Shown piece by piece: positions 7,588 to 17,800 of a stretch of 44,507 nt of DNA (positions are counted from its first letter, which is position 1; the number at the start of each line of letters is the position of its first letter). Source of the stretch: Candidatus Omnitrophota bacterium (GTDB lineage Bacteria > Omnitrophota > Gorgyraeia > JABMSB01). Position numbers and translations under genes: made by a program. Under the pieces are notes generated by a model. That model worked only from the letters and a program-made list of their open reading frames with translations, was not told where the DNA came from and ran no database searches. The stretch lies in the NCBI GenBank assembly GCA_013202205.1, contig JABMSB010000078.1, positions 1-44,507 on the forward strand, written 5' to 3'.

Positions 7588-9288
7588 ATGATGCGGACAG
7601 ATCCCGCTGTAGGAAAAGATTTTTTTGGCAGGGTAGATATATTATCCTTGATAGGCAGGCGTGTAGAAGCGCTAAAAGAGGGATATAGGCAGAACATCGC
7701 CATAACGGGACGCGAACTTACAGGAAAATCATCGCTCCTCAACCACTTTTTGCTCAGTCTTTCCCGCGATAAAGATATTGTACCGATATACCTTGAGGTT
7801 AGAGAAGAGGGGTTTACCAATTTCGCCCAGAGATTTATAGCTTCAATGCTCTATGGGCTTCTGTGTTCCCTCGGCTCAAAGCCATCGGTAAACCTCGATC
7901 ATCTCCTGCAGGAGAGCGCGGTACATGCGCCTAAGGTGATATCTGAGATAGGGCGATTGAATAAGTTTTTGGCTGCAAAAAGAACAGATACGGCATATTC
8001 ACTCCTTTTCGACCTTACCTTAATACTCAAAGCCGAGACCGGCAAGTCATGCGTCATAATACTCGATGAATTTCATAACCTGGGCTCCTTTGGTATCAAG
8101 GCCCCCTTCGCGCTATTCGGTAAAAAGATAATGGTGCAGAAGGAGACGATGTATATAGTCTCCAGTTCCAAGGTTTCCCTGATCAAGCAGATCCTGACTG
8201 AGAAACTTTCACTTCTTTTCGGTAACTTTGAGGTGATCGAGCTCAAAGGTTTCAGCCATCAGAAGGCGCATCTATTTCTGTTGGAGAGGTTCGCGCCTTA
8301 CCTGCTATCCGAGGAGTGCAGGAAGTTCATGATATACATAACGGGGGGCGGGCCGTTCTATCTCGACCTATTAAGCAGGAGAATAAAGGAGATCGCCAAG
8401 GTATCTGAGAATGAGACGCTCAGCTCTTTACTGGGGAGGAAGATAAAGGAGATGGCGCGCCTCTCGGATAATAAGCCATTGGCATTCGATGTATTGATAA
8501 GCGCGCTTGAGTCCACACTCCTTAAGTCGGACGGTCCATTAAACCAATATTTTACGTCCCTGGTCAATCTGTTGATAGGTCTTGAGAAAGGGGACTCGGC
8601 GGTTGAGGTATTAGTTACTATTGCAAGAGGCGCGCGCCGAACAAAAGAGATATCTTTGCAACTGAAGGCCGATAGGCGTGCCTTAAGTGAACCACTGGAG
8701 ACCCTTATAAGATCCGATATAATAAGACGTAACGGTGTCTTTTACTATATCGTTGATGAGATGTTCGAATTCTGGCTACGGCATGTTTACCACATGCGGA
8801 TGACTGCCCTGGTAGACTATCCCTTGCGCGAACAAAGTGATTTTAGGACAAGCGTAGAAAATCTTTTTCAAGGTTTTCTTGAGGATGCAAAAAAGAGTTC
8901 CCCTAACCGCATAAAGTCATTATTCGAGACCTTCGGAAATGACTTAGTTGATGTACAGCGAAAGTCCATAAAACTCCCCAAATTCGATAAGATCATATTC
9001 GATAGTTGCCTGGGGCAGGATGACTGCCTTTTGGGCAAGGTGGGCGGCAAGTTTTGGATATGCCGGATAAGCGAACGTCCCGTTTCAGAGGAAGATGTAA
9101 CTAAGTTTTGTGATTATATAGCTTCGCGAAGAAAAATATACCCTATAGCAAAGAAGGCACTTATTGCGCTGGAAGGCATGGAAGCAAATGCCAGGCTATT
9201 GGCTAAGGAAGAGAAGATCATCATCTGGGATATAAATTATATAAACCACCTTAAGGCGCTTTACGGCCATCACCATATTATATCATGA
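7588..9288 (+). CDS. ATPase_2-type AAA ATPase with DUF234-like C-terminus
   Basis: A 566-residue P-loop ATPase. Walker A is GRELTGKS (41-48) and Walker B is VIILDEF (156-162) followed by HN. The C-terminal half has a winged-helix-like stretch and the pattern YYIVDEMFEFWLRHVY, typical of the archaeal-type ATPase_2/DUF234 family, whose last domain often has a nuclease-like fold. The function of this family is unknown. It begins with two adjacent ATG codons and has only a weak ribosome site; the stop overlaps the phosphoesterase start (ATGA). It could be a DNA-associated or defence-type ATPase, but nothing here shows it. Confidence 0.75.
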   Translation: MMRTDPAVGKDFFGRVDILSLIGRRVEALKEGYRQNIAITGRELTGKSSLLNHFLLSLSRDKDIVPIYLEVREEGFTNFAQRFIASMLYGLLCSLGSKPSVNLDHLLQESAVHAPKVISEIGRLNKFLAAKRTDTAYSLLFDLTLILKAETGKSCVIILDEFHNLGSFGIKAPFALFGKKIMVQKETMYIVSSSKVSLIKQILTEKLSLLFGNFEVIELKGFSHQKAHLFLLERFAPYLLSEECRKFMIYITGGGPFYLDLLSRRIKEIAKVSENETLSSLLGRKIKEMARLSDNKPLAFDVLISALESTLLKSDGPLNQYFTSLVNLLIGLEKGDSAVEVLVTIARGARRTKEISLQLKADRRALSEPLETLIRSDIIRRNGVFYYIVDEMFEFWLRHVYHMRMTALVDYPLREQSDFRTSVENLFQGFLEDAKKSSPNRIKSLFETFGNDLVDVQRKSIKLPKFDKIIFDSCLGQDDCLLGKVGGKFWICRISERPVSEEDVTKFCDYIASRRKIYPIAKKALIALEGMEANARLLAKEEKIIIWDINYINHLKALYGHHHIIS

Positions 9289-9791
9289 AAAGAGAGACGA
9301 TGCGCATAGGCGTCCTATCGGATACACACATTCCCTTAAATGCACAGAGGGTGCCCAAGGAAGTTTTGCAGGGGCTGAAGGGTGTAGATCTTATATTGCA
9401 TGCAGGAGACCTTATAAACCTTAGCGTATTGGACGACCTTAAAAGAGTAGCGGAGGTTCGGGCGGTCTGTGGAAATATGGATCCGCTGGAGGTGCGCGAG
9501 GCCTTAAAGAGAAAAGAGATTATAAAAATCGGAAGCGTCAAGATAGGGCTTATGCATGGCATAGGGAGCCCGGAGGGCCTTAAGGATAGGATTGTAAAGG
9601 AGTTTGAGGGAGATGGCGTGAATGCGATCGTATTCGGCCATTCACATTCTCCGGTCAATGAAAAGAAGAATAAGATACTTCTTTTCAATCCGGGCAGCTC
9701 TACGGACAAGATCTTTGCCCCGTACAATTCTTACGGTATCTTAACCATAAATGGCAAAAATATAGAAGGCGAGATAAAGGTGATAAAGTGA
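9285..9791 (+). CDS. YfcE/MJ0936-type metallophosphoesterase
   Basis: A 168-residue calcineurin-fold phosphodiesterase. The two-metal site is complete: DTH (13-15), HAGD (39-42), GNMD (63-66), His91 and GHSH (118-121), followed by NPGS. Family members hydrolyse small phosphodiesters; the natural substrate is unknown. The start at 9285 shares ATGA with the ATPase stop. An ATG at 9300, preceded by GAGAG, would give the more common N-terminus MRIGVLSDTH and is an equally good choice. It is coupled downstream to the thymidylate synthase-like gene. Confidence 0.88.
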   Translation: MKRETMRIGVLSDTHIPLNAQRVPKEVLQGLKGVDLILHAGDLINLSVLDDLKRVAEVRAVCGNMDPLEVREALKRKEIIKIGSVKIGLMHGIGSPEGLKDRIVKEFEGDGVNAIVFGHSHSPVNEKKNKILLFNPGSSTDKIFAPYNSYGILTINGKNIEGEIKVIK

Positions 9792-10618
9792 TGAGTGATC
9801 TTTGCAAGTACGATATACCCGTGATATTGGTTGAGGGAGAGACACTGCCTGAGGCATGGGAGAAGGGCGTCCTTGAGACCTGGCAAAGAGGTGTCGACGT
9901 GAGAACAGAGTACGATAAGGCCGGGGACCCTCCGAGCAAAGACGCTACCCTTGTAATGGTTGTCAAGGAGCCGGACAAAGAGCCGCGCATACACCGCGCC
10001 TTTCCCGGCGGTCTTGAGGATCTGGAAGTATACAGGCAGGAGGTGGTGGATGGGGTCCATGACCACTGGATAAATCCTCAAGAGGGAAAATGGACATACA
10101 CCTATCACAAGAGATTATTCCAATACGAGATAGAAGGCGGTGTTGTGGACCAGATCAATTATATAGTAGAGAAGCTCTCCGAGGCACCCCATTCCCGTCG
10201 CGCACAGGCCATAACCTGGAATCCAAAGCTCGATCCTCTTACAGAAGATCCGCCGTGCCTGCAGCGGTTATGGTTTCGCCTACTCCCTACCGAGGACGGC
10301 GGTTTCAGATTTAATATGAATACCCACTGGCGTTCACGTGATGGATATAAGGCGGCCTTTATGAATATATTTGCACTGACATCGCTGCAGATGAAACTGG
10401 CAGGTGAGCTCGAAAAGAAGATTGGCGCCAAGGTAGAGGTGGGCAGGTATGTAGATATAAGTGATAGCTTCCATATATACGGTTCATATAAGGATGAATT
10501 CCAAAAATTCCTTGATAGTGTAAATAGGCGCAGTTTCCAGGAGAGGACATGGTCTACTGATTTTGCCTCACCATTCTTTGAAGATGCGCGCAAGAGATTG
10601 GCAAGAGAGACCAAATGA
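9791..10618 (+). CDS. Thymidylate synthase-like enzyme (ThyA fold)
   Basis: A 275-residue protein of the thymidylate synthase/dCMP hydroxymethylase fold, closest in look to the divergent archaeal-type enzymes. The nucleophile Cys156 lies in DPPCLQR, the phosphate-binding RSRD is at 181-184, and Asn192 stands where ThyA reads the uracil ring (dCMP hydroxymethylases have Asp there). SFHIYGS (226-232) supplies the His and Tyr that contact the sugar. It probably methylates dUMP using methylene-tetrahydrofolate. The ATG at 9791 overlaps the previous stop by one base (TGATG). The extended N-terminal 100 residues are unlike E. coli ThyA, so specificity is uncertain. Confidence 0.8.
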   Translation: MSDLCKYDIPVILVEGETLPEAWEKGVLETWQRGVDVRTEYDKAGDPPSKDATLVMVVKEPDKEPRIHRAFPGGLEDLEVYRQEVVDGVHDHWINPQEGKWTYTYHKRLFQYEIEGGVVDQINYIVEKLSEAPHSRRAQAITWNPKLDPLTEDPPCLQRLWFRLLPTEDGGFRFNMNTHWRSRDGYKAAFMNIFALTSLQMKLAGELEKKIGAKVEVGRYVDISDSFHIYGSYKDEFQKFLDSVNRRSFQERTWSTDFASPFFEDARKRLARETK

Positions 10619-11607
10619 TACTGGTATGGTTCAAATTTCTGATATGTGTGCTGCTGATATTCATATTTGGCAGCAGATTGACGCGTTACGGTGATAAGAT
10701 AGCACGCCGTACGCGGCTTTCGCACGGATTGATCGGCATAACCTTCCTTGCTATCTCAACCTCGCTACCTGAGGTGGCAACAGGTTTAAGCGCGGCATCA
10801 AAGATTGTTGGTATGCCGAACCTATGTGTGGGTGATATCGTCGGGTCGATAGTGGTCAACCTGATGATAATAGCCCTGATAGACTATAGACAAGGCAAGG
10901 GGGCTTTACTTGCCAAGGCGAGTCAGTCACACATATTATCAGGTGTCGGCGGTATAGTCATAATGTTCCTTGCTGCCACATTCATTGCGTTGAGGATGTA
11001 TATACCAGAGAGAAGCTTCTCTTTAGCCGGGATGGGGATAGAGTCTTTCCTCATCGCAATATTATATTTTATTATAATATGGTTCCTCCTTAAGCGCGGA
11101 TTAATTGAAACTCCCGCCCCAAAGACAGAGAGAGAAGGCCTAAATATTATCTGGGCTAAATTTCTGGGAAGTTCTATCGTTATTATAGTGGTAGGTAGCT
11201 GGCTGGCCAGGATTGGCCAGAGTTTGGCGACAAATACCAACATGACTGAGACATTTGTGGGTACACTATTCTTGGCCTTCGCAACATCTTTGCCTGAGAT
11301 AGCCGTTGCTTTTTCCGCGCTTAAAATAGGGGCACATGATATGGCGATAGGTAATATATTAGGTAGTAATATATTCAACATATTCATAATTCCCATTTGT
11401 GATGCGGCGTATAGGAGGGGGCCGCTATTGGCTGGTGTTAACCCGTCACACATCTTTACGCTCATACTTGGTATTATAATGACGGCGATAGCTGTCGCAG
11501 GGATTGTATATCGCAGCAAGAGATCATTCTTTAAGGTAGGTTTGGATACACTGGCAATATTCCTTTGCGGTATAACCGGTTTTATCATACTTTACAGGTT
11601 ACCATAG
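10615..11607 (+). CDS. CaCA-family sodium/calcium exchanger-type transporter
   Basis: A 330-residue inner-membrane protein with about ten hydrophobic segments and the two inverted alpha repeats of the Ca2+/cation antiporter family. Repeat 1 has STSLPE (48-53) and VGDIVGSIVVN (72-82); repeat 2 has ATSLPE (223-228) and IGNILGSNIFN (245-255). The acidic residues Glu53 and Glu228 are the ion-coordinating positions. It probably exports calcium in exchange for Na+ or H+. Its start shares ATGA with the thymidylate synthase-like gene. The ion used cannot be fixed from sequence. Confidence 0.92.
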   Translation: MILVWFKFLICVLLIFIFGSRLTRYGDKIARRTRLSHGLIGITFLAISTSLPEVATGLSAASKIVGMPNLCVGDIVGSIVVNLMIIALIDYRQGKGALLAKASQSHILSGVGGIVIMFLAATFIALRMYIPERSFSLAGMGIESFLIAILYFIIIWFLLKRGLIETPAPKTEREGLNIIWAKFLGSSIVIIVVGSWLARIGQSLATNTNMTETFVGTLFLAFATSLPEIAVAFSALKIGAHDMAIGNILGSNIFNIFIIPICDAAYRRGPLLAGVNPSHIFTLILGIIMTAIAVAGIVYRSKRSFFKVGLDTLAIFLCGITGFIILYRLP

Positions 11608-11615
11608 GAGAAGAT

Positions 11616-12092
11616 ATGGATAGGCTTTGGGCGCCGTGGAGATCAAGCTATGTGAGCACAAAGAAACGGCGTGGATGTATATTCTGCATAGGAAAAGATA
11701 GAAAGAAAGACGCCGGGCTTTTTGTGGTAAGGCGCGCAAAATTGTCATTCTCCATATTAAATATCTTTCCCTATAATAACGGCCATGTTCTGATCGCTCC
11801 CTACAGGCACATAAAGAATTTTAAGGGCCTTAGGGATGAGGAGATGCTCGACATGATGCGTCTCCTGAGGCAGACAAAGATAGCTCTCGACAAGATACTG
11901 AAGCCCGATGGGTATAATATAGGGTTTAACATAGGCAGGGTGTCAGGCGCAGGGATCAAAGGGCATATACATCTGCATATAGTCCCGAGGTGGAATGGGG
12001 ACACAAATTTTATAACGACTATATCCGGCTCCAAGGTTATTTCACAATCTCTAAAGGTATTATATAAGGAATTGAAACGTGTTAAAGCGTAA
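11616..12092 (+). CDS. HIT-family AP4A phosphorylase-like hydrolase
   Basis: A 158-residue histidine-triad protein of the longer type related to Ap4A phosphorylases/FHIT. The triad HIHLHI (His117, 119 and 121) and the nucleotide-binding NNGHVLIAP are present, with a CIFC pair (21-24) that may hold zinc. It probably cleaves dinucleoside polyphosphates or nucleotidyl conjugates. AGGAG lies five bases before the chosen ATG; the longer frame from 11565 would overlap the transporter by 43 bases and is rejected. The 3' end overlaps the dGTPase by 14 bases. Confidence 0.92.
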   Translation: MDRLWAPWRSSYVSTKKRRGCIFCIGKDRKKDAGLFVVRRAKLSFSILNIFPYNNGHVLIAPYRHIKNFKGLRDEEMLDMMRLLRQTKIALDKILKPDGYNIGFNIGRVSGAGIKGHIHLHIVPRWNGDTNFITTISGSKVISQSLKVLYKELKRVKA

Positions 12093-13233
12093 AGAGATAG
12101 AGAAGAACGAAGAGAGATATCTCGCTTCGTATGCGATGCACAGTGCGCAGACCGGCGGGAGAGCCTACAAAGAGAAAGAACACGATTACAGGACCGTCTA
12201 CCAGCGCGATAGAGATAGGGTGATATACTCAACGGCCTTCCGCCGTCTCGAATATAAGACCCAGGTTTTTGTGAATCACGAAGGCGACCATTACAGGACC
12301 CGTCTGACACATACCCTTGAGGTGGCGCAGATAGGCAGGACGATCGCACGCGCCTTAAGGCTGAATGAGGATCTTGTTGAGGCAATAGCGCTGGCCCACG
12401 ATCTGGGCCACACGCCTTTCGGGCACTCCGGAGAGAAGGCATTGCATGAAATAATGAAGGACCATGGAGGGTTTGAGCATAATTCACAAGGGCTTCGCGT
12501 CGTAGATTATCTGGAAGAGAGGTACCCTAACTTCCAGGGCCTTAATCTATCTTTTGAGGTCCGGGAGGGCATAATAAAACACGCCACACCCTACGACATG
12601 CCCCGCAGGGTTATTGCTTTTGAGCGTGAAGGTTCACCCCTTCTTGAAATACAGGTGGTCGATATAGCCGATGAGATAGCATACGACAACCATGACCTTG
12701 ATGACGGGTTGGCCAGCGAACTGGTCAACGAGAAGGCGCTTTCGAGAATAGGGTTATGGAGAGATGTCTATAAGGATGTCCAGAAGCGCTGGCCGAGCGC
12801 AAGGGATGGGGTGAAGAGACGCCAGACGATCAGGAACCTTATAAATCTGCAGGTATCGGATCTCCTGAAAGAGACTGAGTCTCGTATTAAGAAATTCCAT
12901 ATAAAGGGTTCCGAGGATGTAAGGCGTATGCCCGAGAAGATCATAACCTTCAGCCCCGGAATGAGGGAAAGGCGCAAGGCCCTAAAAGAATTTTTGCTAA
13001 AAGAGCTGTACAACCATTATCGGGTAGTGCGGATGTCGAATAAGGCATATAGATTTGTGCAAGAACTCTTTAAGGTATATCTGGACAAGCCGATGCAGCT
13101 TCCGCCGGCAACCCAATTCTATTTAAAAAAAGACGATCCCTACCGCGTCATATGCGACTATATTGCCGGAATGACAGACCGGTATGCCCTTGATGAATAC
13201 AAAAAATTCTTTGCGCCCTACGAAAAGGTGTGA
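12079..13233 (+). CDS. dgt: Deoxyguanosinetriphosphate triphosphohydrolase-like protein
   Basis: A 384-residue HD-superfamily dNTP triphosphohydrolase that splits dNTPs to nucleoside and triphosphate. The metal ligands are His78 (RLTHT), His107-Asp108 (AHDLGHTPFGH) and an Asp in DIADEIAY (about 195-198). The length and the YQRDRDRVIYSTAFRRL block (41-57) are typical of the type 2 dGTPase family. It starts at GTG 12079 inside the HIT gene, an overlap of 14 bases. With the ThyA-like and HIT genes it makes a nucleotide-handling group. Confidence 0.93.
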   Translation: MLKRKEIEKNEERYLASYAMHSAQTGGRAYKEKEHDYRTVYQRDRDRVIYSTAFRRLEYKTQVFVNHEGDHYRTRLTHTLEVAQIGRTIARALRLNEDLVEAIALAHDLGHTPFGHSGEKALHEIMKDHGGFEHNSQGLRVVDYLEERYPNFQGLNLSFEVREGIIKHATPYDMPRRVIAFEREGSPLLEIQVVDIADEIAYDNHDLDDGLASELVNEKALSRIGLWRDVYKDVQKRWPSARDGVKRRQTIRNLINLQVSDLLKETESRIKKFHIKGSEDVRRMPEKIITFSPGMRERRKALKEFLLKELYNHYRVVRMSNKAYRFVQELFKVYLDKPMQLPPATQFYLKKDDPYRVICDYIAGMTDRYALDEYKKFFAPYEKV

Positions 13234-13251
13234 AGAAAAAGAGGCCGGACC

Positions 13252-14769
13252 ATGACTATACATAATGAACAAAAAGATCTATTATTCAGGAGATTGCTCA
13301 AGGCCGATGAAGTAAAGCACGAATTATCTGTCTTCAGCATGCCACTGGAGAAGGCCTTTTGGATTATCGCCAACAACCCGACAACGAAACAGGGTTGTCA
13401 GATTGTTCCATTGCATACCAAAAGATGCGGTTTGTCAGGGAAGGACAAGTTTCTTAACCTCAAGACAAATTTGCAATGGATCAACGATATAAAGAAGGCC
13501 CGGATACCTAAAGATATTGATAATCCGATTAAAGGGTTTAAGGGATTTGGGTTTTCGTTAACCCACGCAGACAAAGAAGGCCTTTTTATCGGCTGTTACT
13601 TTACAGGGCCTTCGCCCGATGAATCGAAGAAGCGGATGCTTGTAGGGTTCTTCGACATCTTATCCCGTCACATACAGAAGGAGATGGAGCTATCCAAGCT
13701 TTATGAGACTATAAGGCCGCGTGCCGTTGCTTTATCTACCACCCACACCATACACAGGTTGATAAGTTCAACCCTTGACATGAATGAACTCTTGCCCAGA
13801 ATGGCTCGTCTATGCCTGCAGATTGTTCGGGCCAGAAAGTGCGTTATATCTTTCGTCGATAAAAAGAGGAGATTATTGGTTCCGAAGGTAGTGGTCGATT
13901 TTGGCAAAGGCCATAATCGCGGCCGCAATATAAAGCTGGGTTGCGGGGTGCTTGGTAAAGTAGCATCAAAAGGCAAGGTATACCTTTCCGATAAAAAACT
14001 GGTAGTCCCGCTAGTAACAGAGGGCAATATCAGCGGGACGATCTGCGTGACCGGCAAGATAGACGGTAAACCATTCAGCATATTCGACCAGGAGATATTA
14101 ACGACTTTTGCGGAACAGGCAGTTATCGCCGTAAGGAATGCGCAGCTTTACGAGGAGCAAGAGAAGGTGGTGATAAGCAGTATAGAATCACTCGCCATGC
14201 TCCTGGATGCCAGGACGCCGGGCGCGCTTACGTCTTCGAAGGTCCTCGTGAGGATAGCTGTCGGCATGGGAGAAGAGCTGGGATTAAACAGGGCAGACTT
14301 GAGAAGCCTTCAATACGCTGTCATACTTCACAATGCGGGACAGATGATGGTCCCGGATGAGATCTTGAGAAAGCCGACAACATTGACGGGTGAGGAGTTT
14401 GACATAATCAAGAAGCACCCGGCAAAGGGCGTCAAGATCATAAGGCCGCTTAAGGCGATAGGTTCCGTTGTGCCCATAATACTTCACCATCACGAGAAGT
14501 ATGATGGGTCAGGGTATCCGAAAGGGCTTAAAGGCGACGCAATACCGATTGGCGCAAGGATAATGGCAGTCGCGGGGGCATTCGATGCGATGATTGCTAA
14601 GCGACCATGGAGGAGGACACTCTCTATAAAAGAAGCGGTAGGGGAGATAATACGCAATAGCGGCACCCAATTTGATCCCATGGCAGTAGACGCGTTTCTC
14701 AGGGTTATAGGCAGAAAAGATGTGACGGCAGACCTCGAGAGATATACGAAGAGGCATAGAAAAAGTTAA
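13252..14769 (+). CDS. GAF plus degenerate HD-GYP domain protein
   Basis: A 505-residue soluble protein. The first 150 residues are unassigned, a GAF-like sensor domain spans about 170-298, and an HD-GYP domain follows from about 305. The GYP half is good (HHHEKYDGSGYP, 412-423), but the metal site is damaged: the HD pair is His360-Asn361, the earlier ligand His of the GHSxRV motif is replaced near residue 327, and GKIG has become GQMM. It is therefore probably not an active cyclic-di-GMP phosphodiesterase, and may instead bind ligand or act as a signalling scaffold. It follows dgt by 18 bases. Confidence 0.85.
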   Translation: MTIHNEQKDLLFRRLLKADEVKHELSVFSMPLEKAFWIIANNPTTKQGCQIVPLHTKRCGLSGKDKFLNLKTNLQWINDIKKARIPKDIDNPIKGFKGFGFSLTHADKEGLFIGCYFTGPSPDESKKRMLVGFFDILSRHIQKEMELSKLYETIRPRAVALSTTHTIHRLISSTLDMNELLPRMARLCLQIVRARKCVISFVDKKRRLLVPKVVVDFGKGHNRGRNIKLGCGVLGKVASKGKVYLSDKKLVVPLVTEGNISGTICVTGKIDGKPFSIFDQEILTTFAEQAVIAVRNAQLYEEQEKVVISSIESLAMLLDARTPGALTSSKVLVRIAVGMGEELGLNRADLRSLQYAVILHNAGQMMVPDEILRKPTTLTGEEFDIIKKHPAKGVKIIRPLKAIGSVVPIILHHHEKYDGSGYPKGLKGDAIPIGARIMAVAGAFDAMIAKRPWRRTLSIKEAVGEIIRNSGTQFDPMAVDAFLRVIGRKDVTADLERYTKRHRKS

Positions 14770-14876
14770 AGGGTATGGCCAAAAAAAGGTTTGTGAGCGA
14801 GTTTGGAAATAAAATGGGCTAAAAATTTCCTCATGAGCGAACAAATCTTATTTTATGTAATAATAAATTATATCCT

Positions 14877-17800
14877 ATGAAGACAGAGATAAAAACAGGG
14901 AAGAAAAAAGAGAAGACCTTGCTCGACTCGCTCAATGAGGAGCAGAGGAGGGCCGTTACGACGGTACGCGGCCCAATTTTGATAGTAGCCGGTGCCGGTA
15001 CGGGTAAGACCAGGGTCATAACGCACAGGATTGCCCACATCGTTGAGTCTTACGCCAAGGCTGAGGGGACAGGTGTTTTGGCCATGGCATTTTCGAGAGA
15101 AGCGGCTGCTGAGATGACGACGAGGGTTGAGGGCCTCCTGGGTAAGAGAAGTGATGAGGTTATGATCTCGACCTTCCACTCTTTCTGTAACACGGTCCTG
15201 CACGATCACGCGCTTGACGCAGGTCTCTCACCCAACTTTCGATTGCTCGATGAGGCCGAGGCATCACTCCTTCTCAAGCGGGCTATATCAAAGCTGAAGC
15301 TCGACTACTATTTTAATCTCTCTGATCCCGCCGCGCCAACAGATAGTTTTATACGCTTTATCTCAAGGTGTAAAGATGAGATGGTGAGCCCACCCCAGCT
15401 ATATCAATATGCCAAATTGATCAAAGATGCCGAGGAGCGCAGCCGCATGCTTGAGGTTGCTGATGTTTACAAGGTCTATCAGAATGCACTTAAGAAGTCA
15501 AACTCACTTGACATAGCAGGGTTGATAGAAGCTACTCTTGAGCTTTTTCGCAGGAGAAGTTCTGTCCTGAGGGAGTATCAAGAGCAGTATAAGTATATAC
15601 TCGTCGACGAATTTCAGGATACGAACGTTGCCCAGATAGAGCTCTTAACACTTCTAGCAGATTGCCATAGAAATATATGCGCTGTCGGTGATGATGACCA
15701 GGCCATATATCGTTTTAGGGGCGCGAGCTTTGCCAGCTTCATTAAATTTAAAGACTATTTCCCCGAAGGCATCAACCTCCGCCTCACACAGAATTACCGC
15801 TCCACAAAGAAGATACTCTCGATGAGCGGCAGGTTGATTGAAGGTAATAACCCCGATCGATTTGACCCCAATAAAAAGCTCTGGACCAAAAACTCCGAAG
15901 GCGACAGGACCTCCTTGATAATCGCGGGTAGCTATGAAGAGGAAGCCTGTTCGATCGCCAGAGAGATAGAATCGATTAGGGCTACTCTGCCCACGGAGGA
16001 TCGGGACTATTCCAACTTTGCGGTTCTATTCAGGGCCCACTCGCATAAAGAAGAGCTTCTCAAGGTTTTCAGTGCCAGAGAGATACCCCATGTTGTTGTG
16101 GGGTCAGGTTCTTTCTTCGAATCGGAAGGGGTGAGGGATCTGATATCGCTCTTTAAGGCAGTTGCGGACCCACATGACAATTTAAATCTTTTCAGGGTAT
16201 TATCCATTCCCACATTCGGTTTGGAGATGGAGGATCTGATAGAATTATCCAGACATGCAAAACGGAATAATGTGCCGCTTTGGAATGTTGTAAGGGCGAG
16301 TGTTTGCAAGAAGCTGATCTCAGCGAAAGGTTTTAAGTCCCTCAAATATTTTATGGAGATGATACAGGGGTTTATGCGCCAGGCAGAGACGGAGGATGTG
16401 CGCAGCCTCTTTTGCGATATGGTGATAGAAAAGACTGATCTCCTTAAGGGGAGGTTGTTACTCAAAGACGGTATTTCAGAAGAAGATGAGCTTGGTATAG
16501 TCGATATAGGCCAATTTTATTCCATAGTATGTAGATACGCGCAGAATCATGTGCCGAGCAGGTTGAAGGATTTCCTCGTCTACCTCGATTCTTATATCCG
16601 GATGGGCAGATCCCGTACAGAGCCGAGCGGCCTTCCTTCCGGTGTGCGGCTTATGACCATACACCGGGCAAAGGGGCTCGAATTTCCGTATGTATTTATT
16701 ATGTCGATGGTACAAAATAGATTTCCTATGCGCCTGCGGCCGGACCAGATACCGTTTCCCCTTAAACTCATAAAGGAGGAATTGCCCAAAGGCGATTTTC
16801 ACAACCAAGAAGAGAGGCGGTTGCTTTATGTAGCTCTCACACGGGCAATGAAGCGCGTAACGCTCACATCCGTTGAGAAGCCATATCATAAACCATCCGT
16901 CTTCTTAAATGAGTTGCGTGGAACCGGTGGGTCGGCGGAAACGCGAGACATAGATGAGCGCAGAGCTTCCTCGGGGTCCGAAGGAGATAGGTTAGGCCTT
17001 GGCGCTATGCTCCCGCTATTTTCTGATGAAGCGACGACCGTCCTTAGAGGTAAGCTTCGCGTAATTTCACTGATTGATGACGCACTGAGGTCCGCCAATA
17101 AGCGTGAGCCAAAGGAACTCTTAAAGGATATAGAGGGCGAGATCAAAACTCTGTCCAAGGTTATAACGCACGCAAAGCCCGCTAAACCACAGATACCTTT
17201 GGGGACGACTTCCGTCGATGCGCCGGATGAATTGAGATTGAGCTACACAAAGATAGATACTTACAGGAGCTGCCCGCTCAAATACAAATTCTCTTATATT
17301 TACAGCGTGCCGATCAAGCCCACGCCGCGATTACTTTTGGGTACGAATGTCCACGCCGCGCTGGAAGGGTTTTACCATTTGGTGGGCAAGGGCAAAAGGG
17401 CAACGGGCAAAGAGATGAAAGAGATCTTCATGGCGAACTGGCGCGATGAGGGTTTTACCGATAAAGCGGAGAGCTCGAAATGGAAAAAGCAAGGCCTCGA
17501 AATTTTAATGAAATTTTACCAGGCAAACAAAGACGATTTAAAACCACCCATCGCACTTGAGAAAAAATTTACATTCGCCCTCGAAGGTTGCAAGGTAACA
17601 GGGTACATCGATCGAATAGATTCTTTACCGGAGGGCGGGGCAGAGATAATTGATTATAAGACGAGTGTCTTTAAACAGCAGAGGTCTGCGGAGAAATCGT
17701 TCCAGTTAGCAATATATGCAATCGCCTCTCGCGAGGTACTTGATCTTGAACCGAAGGCCCTATCTATTTACTACCTCATGTCCAATAAAAAGGTTACAAC

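Noticed and set aside
10923-11588. A 221-codon open frame on the minus strand
   Set aside because: It is fully antisense to the cation exchanger gene, which has clear alpha repeats; the reverse frame has no ribosome site and no recognisable domain.
11801-12487. A 228-codon open frame on the minus strand
   Set aside because: It crosses the HIT and dGTPase genes in antisense, both of which have intact catalytic motifs. The product is Arg/Ser-rich with no motif.
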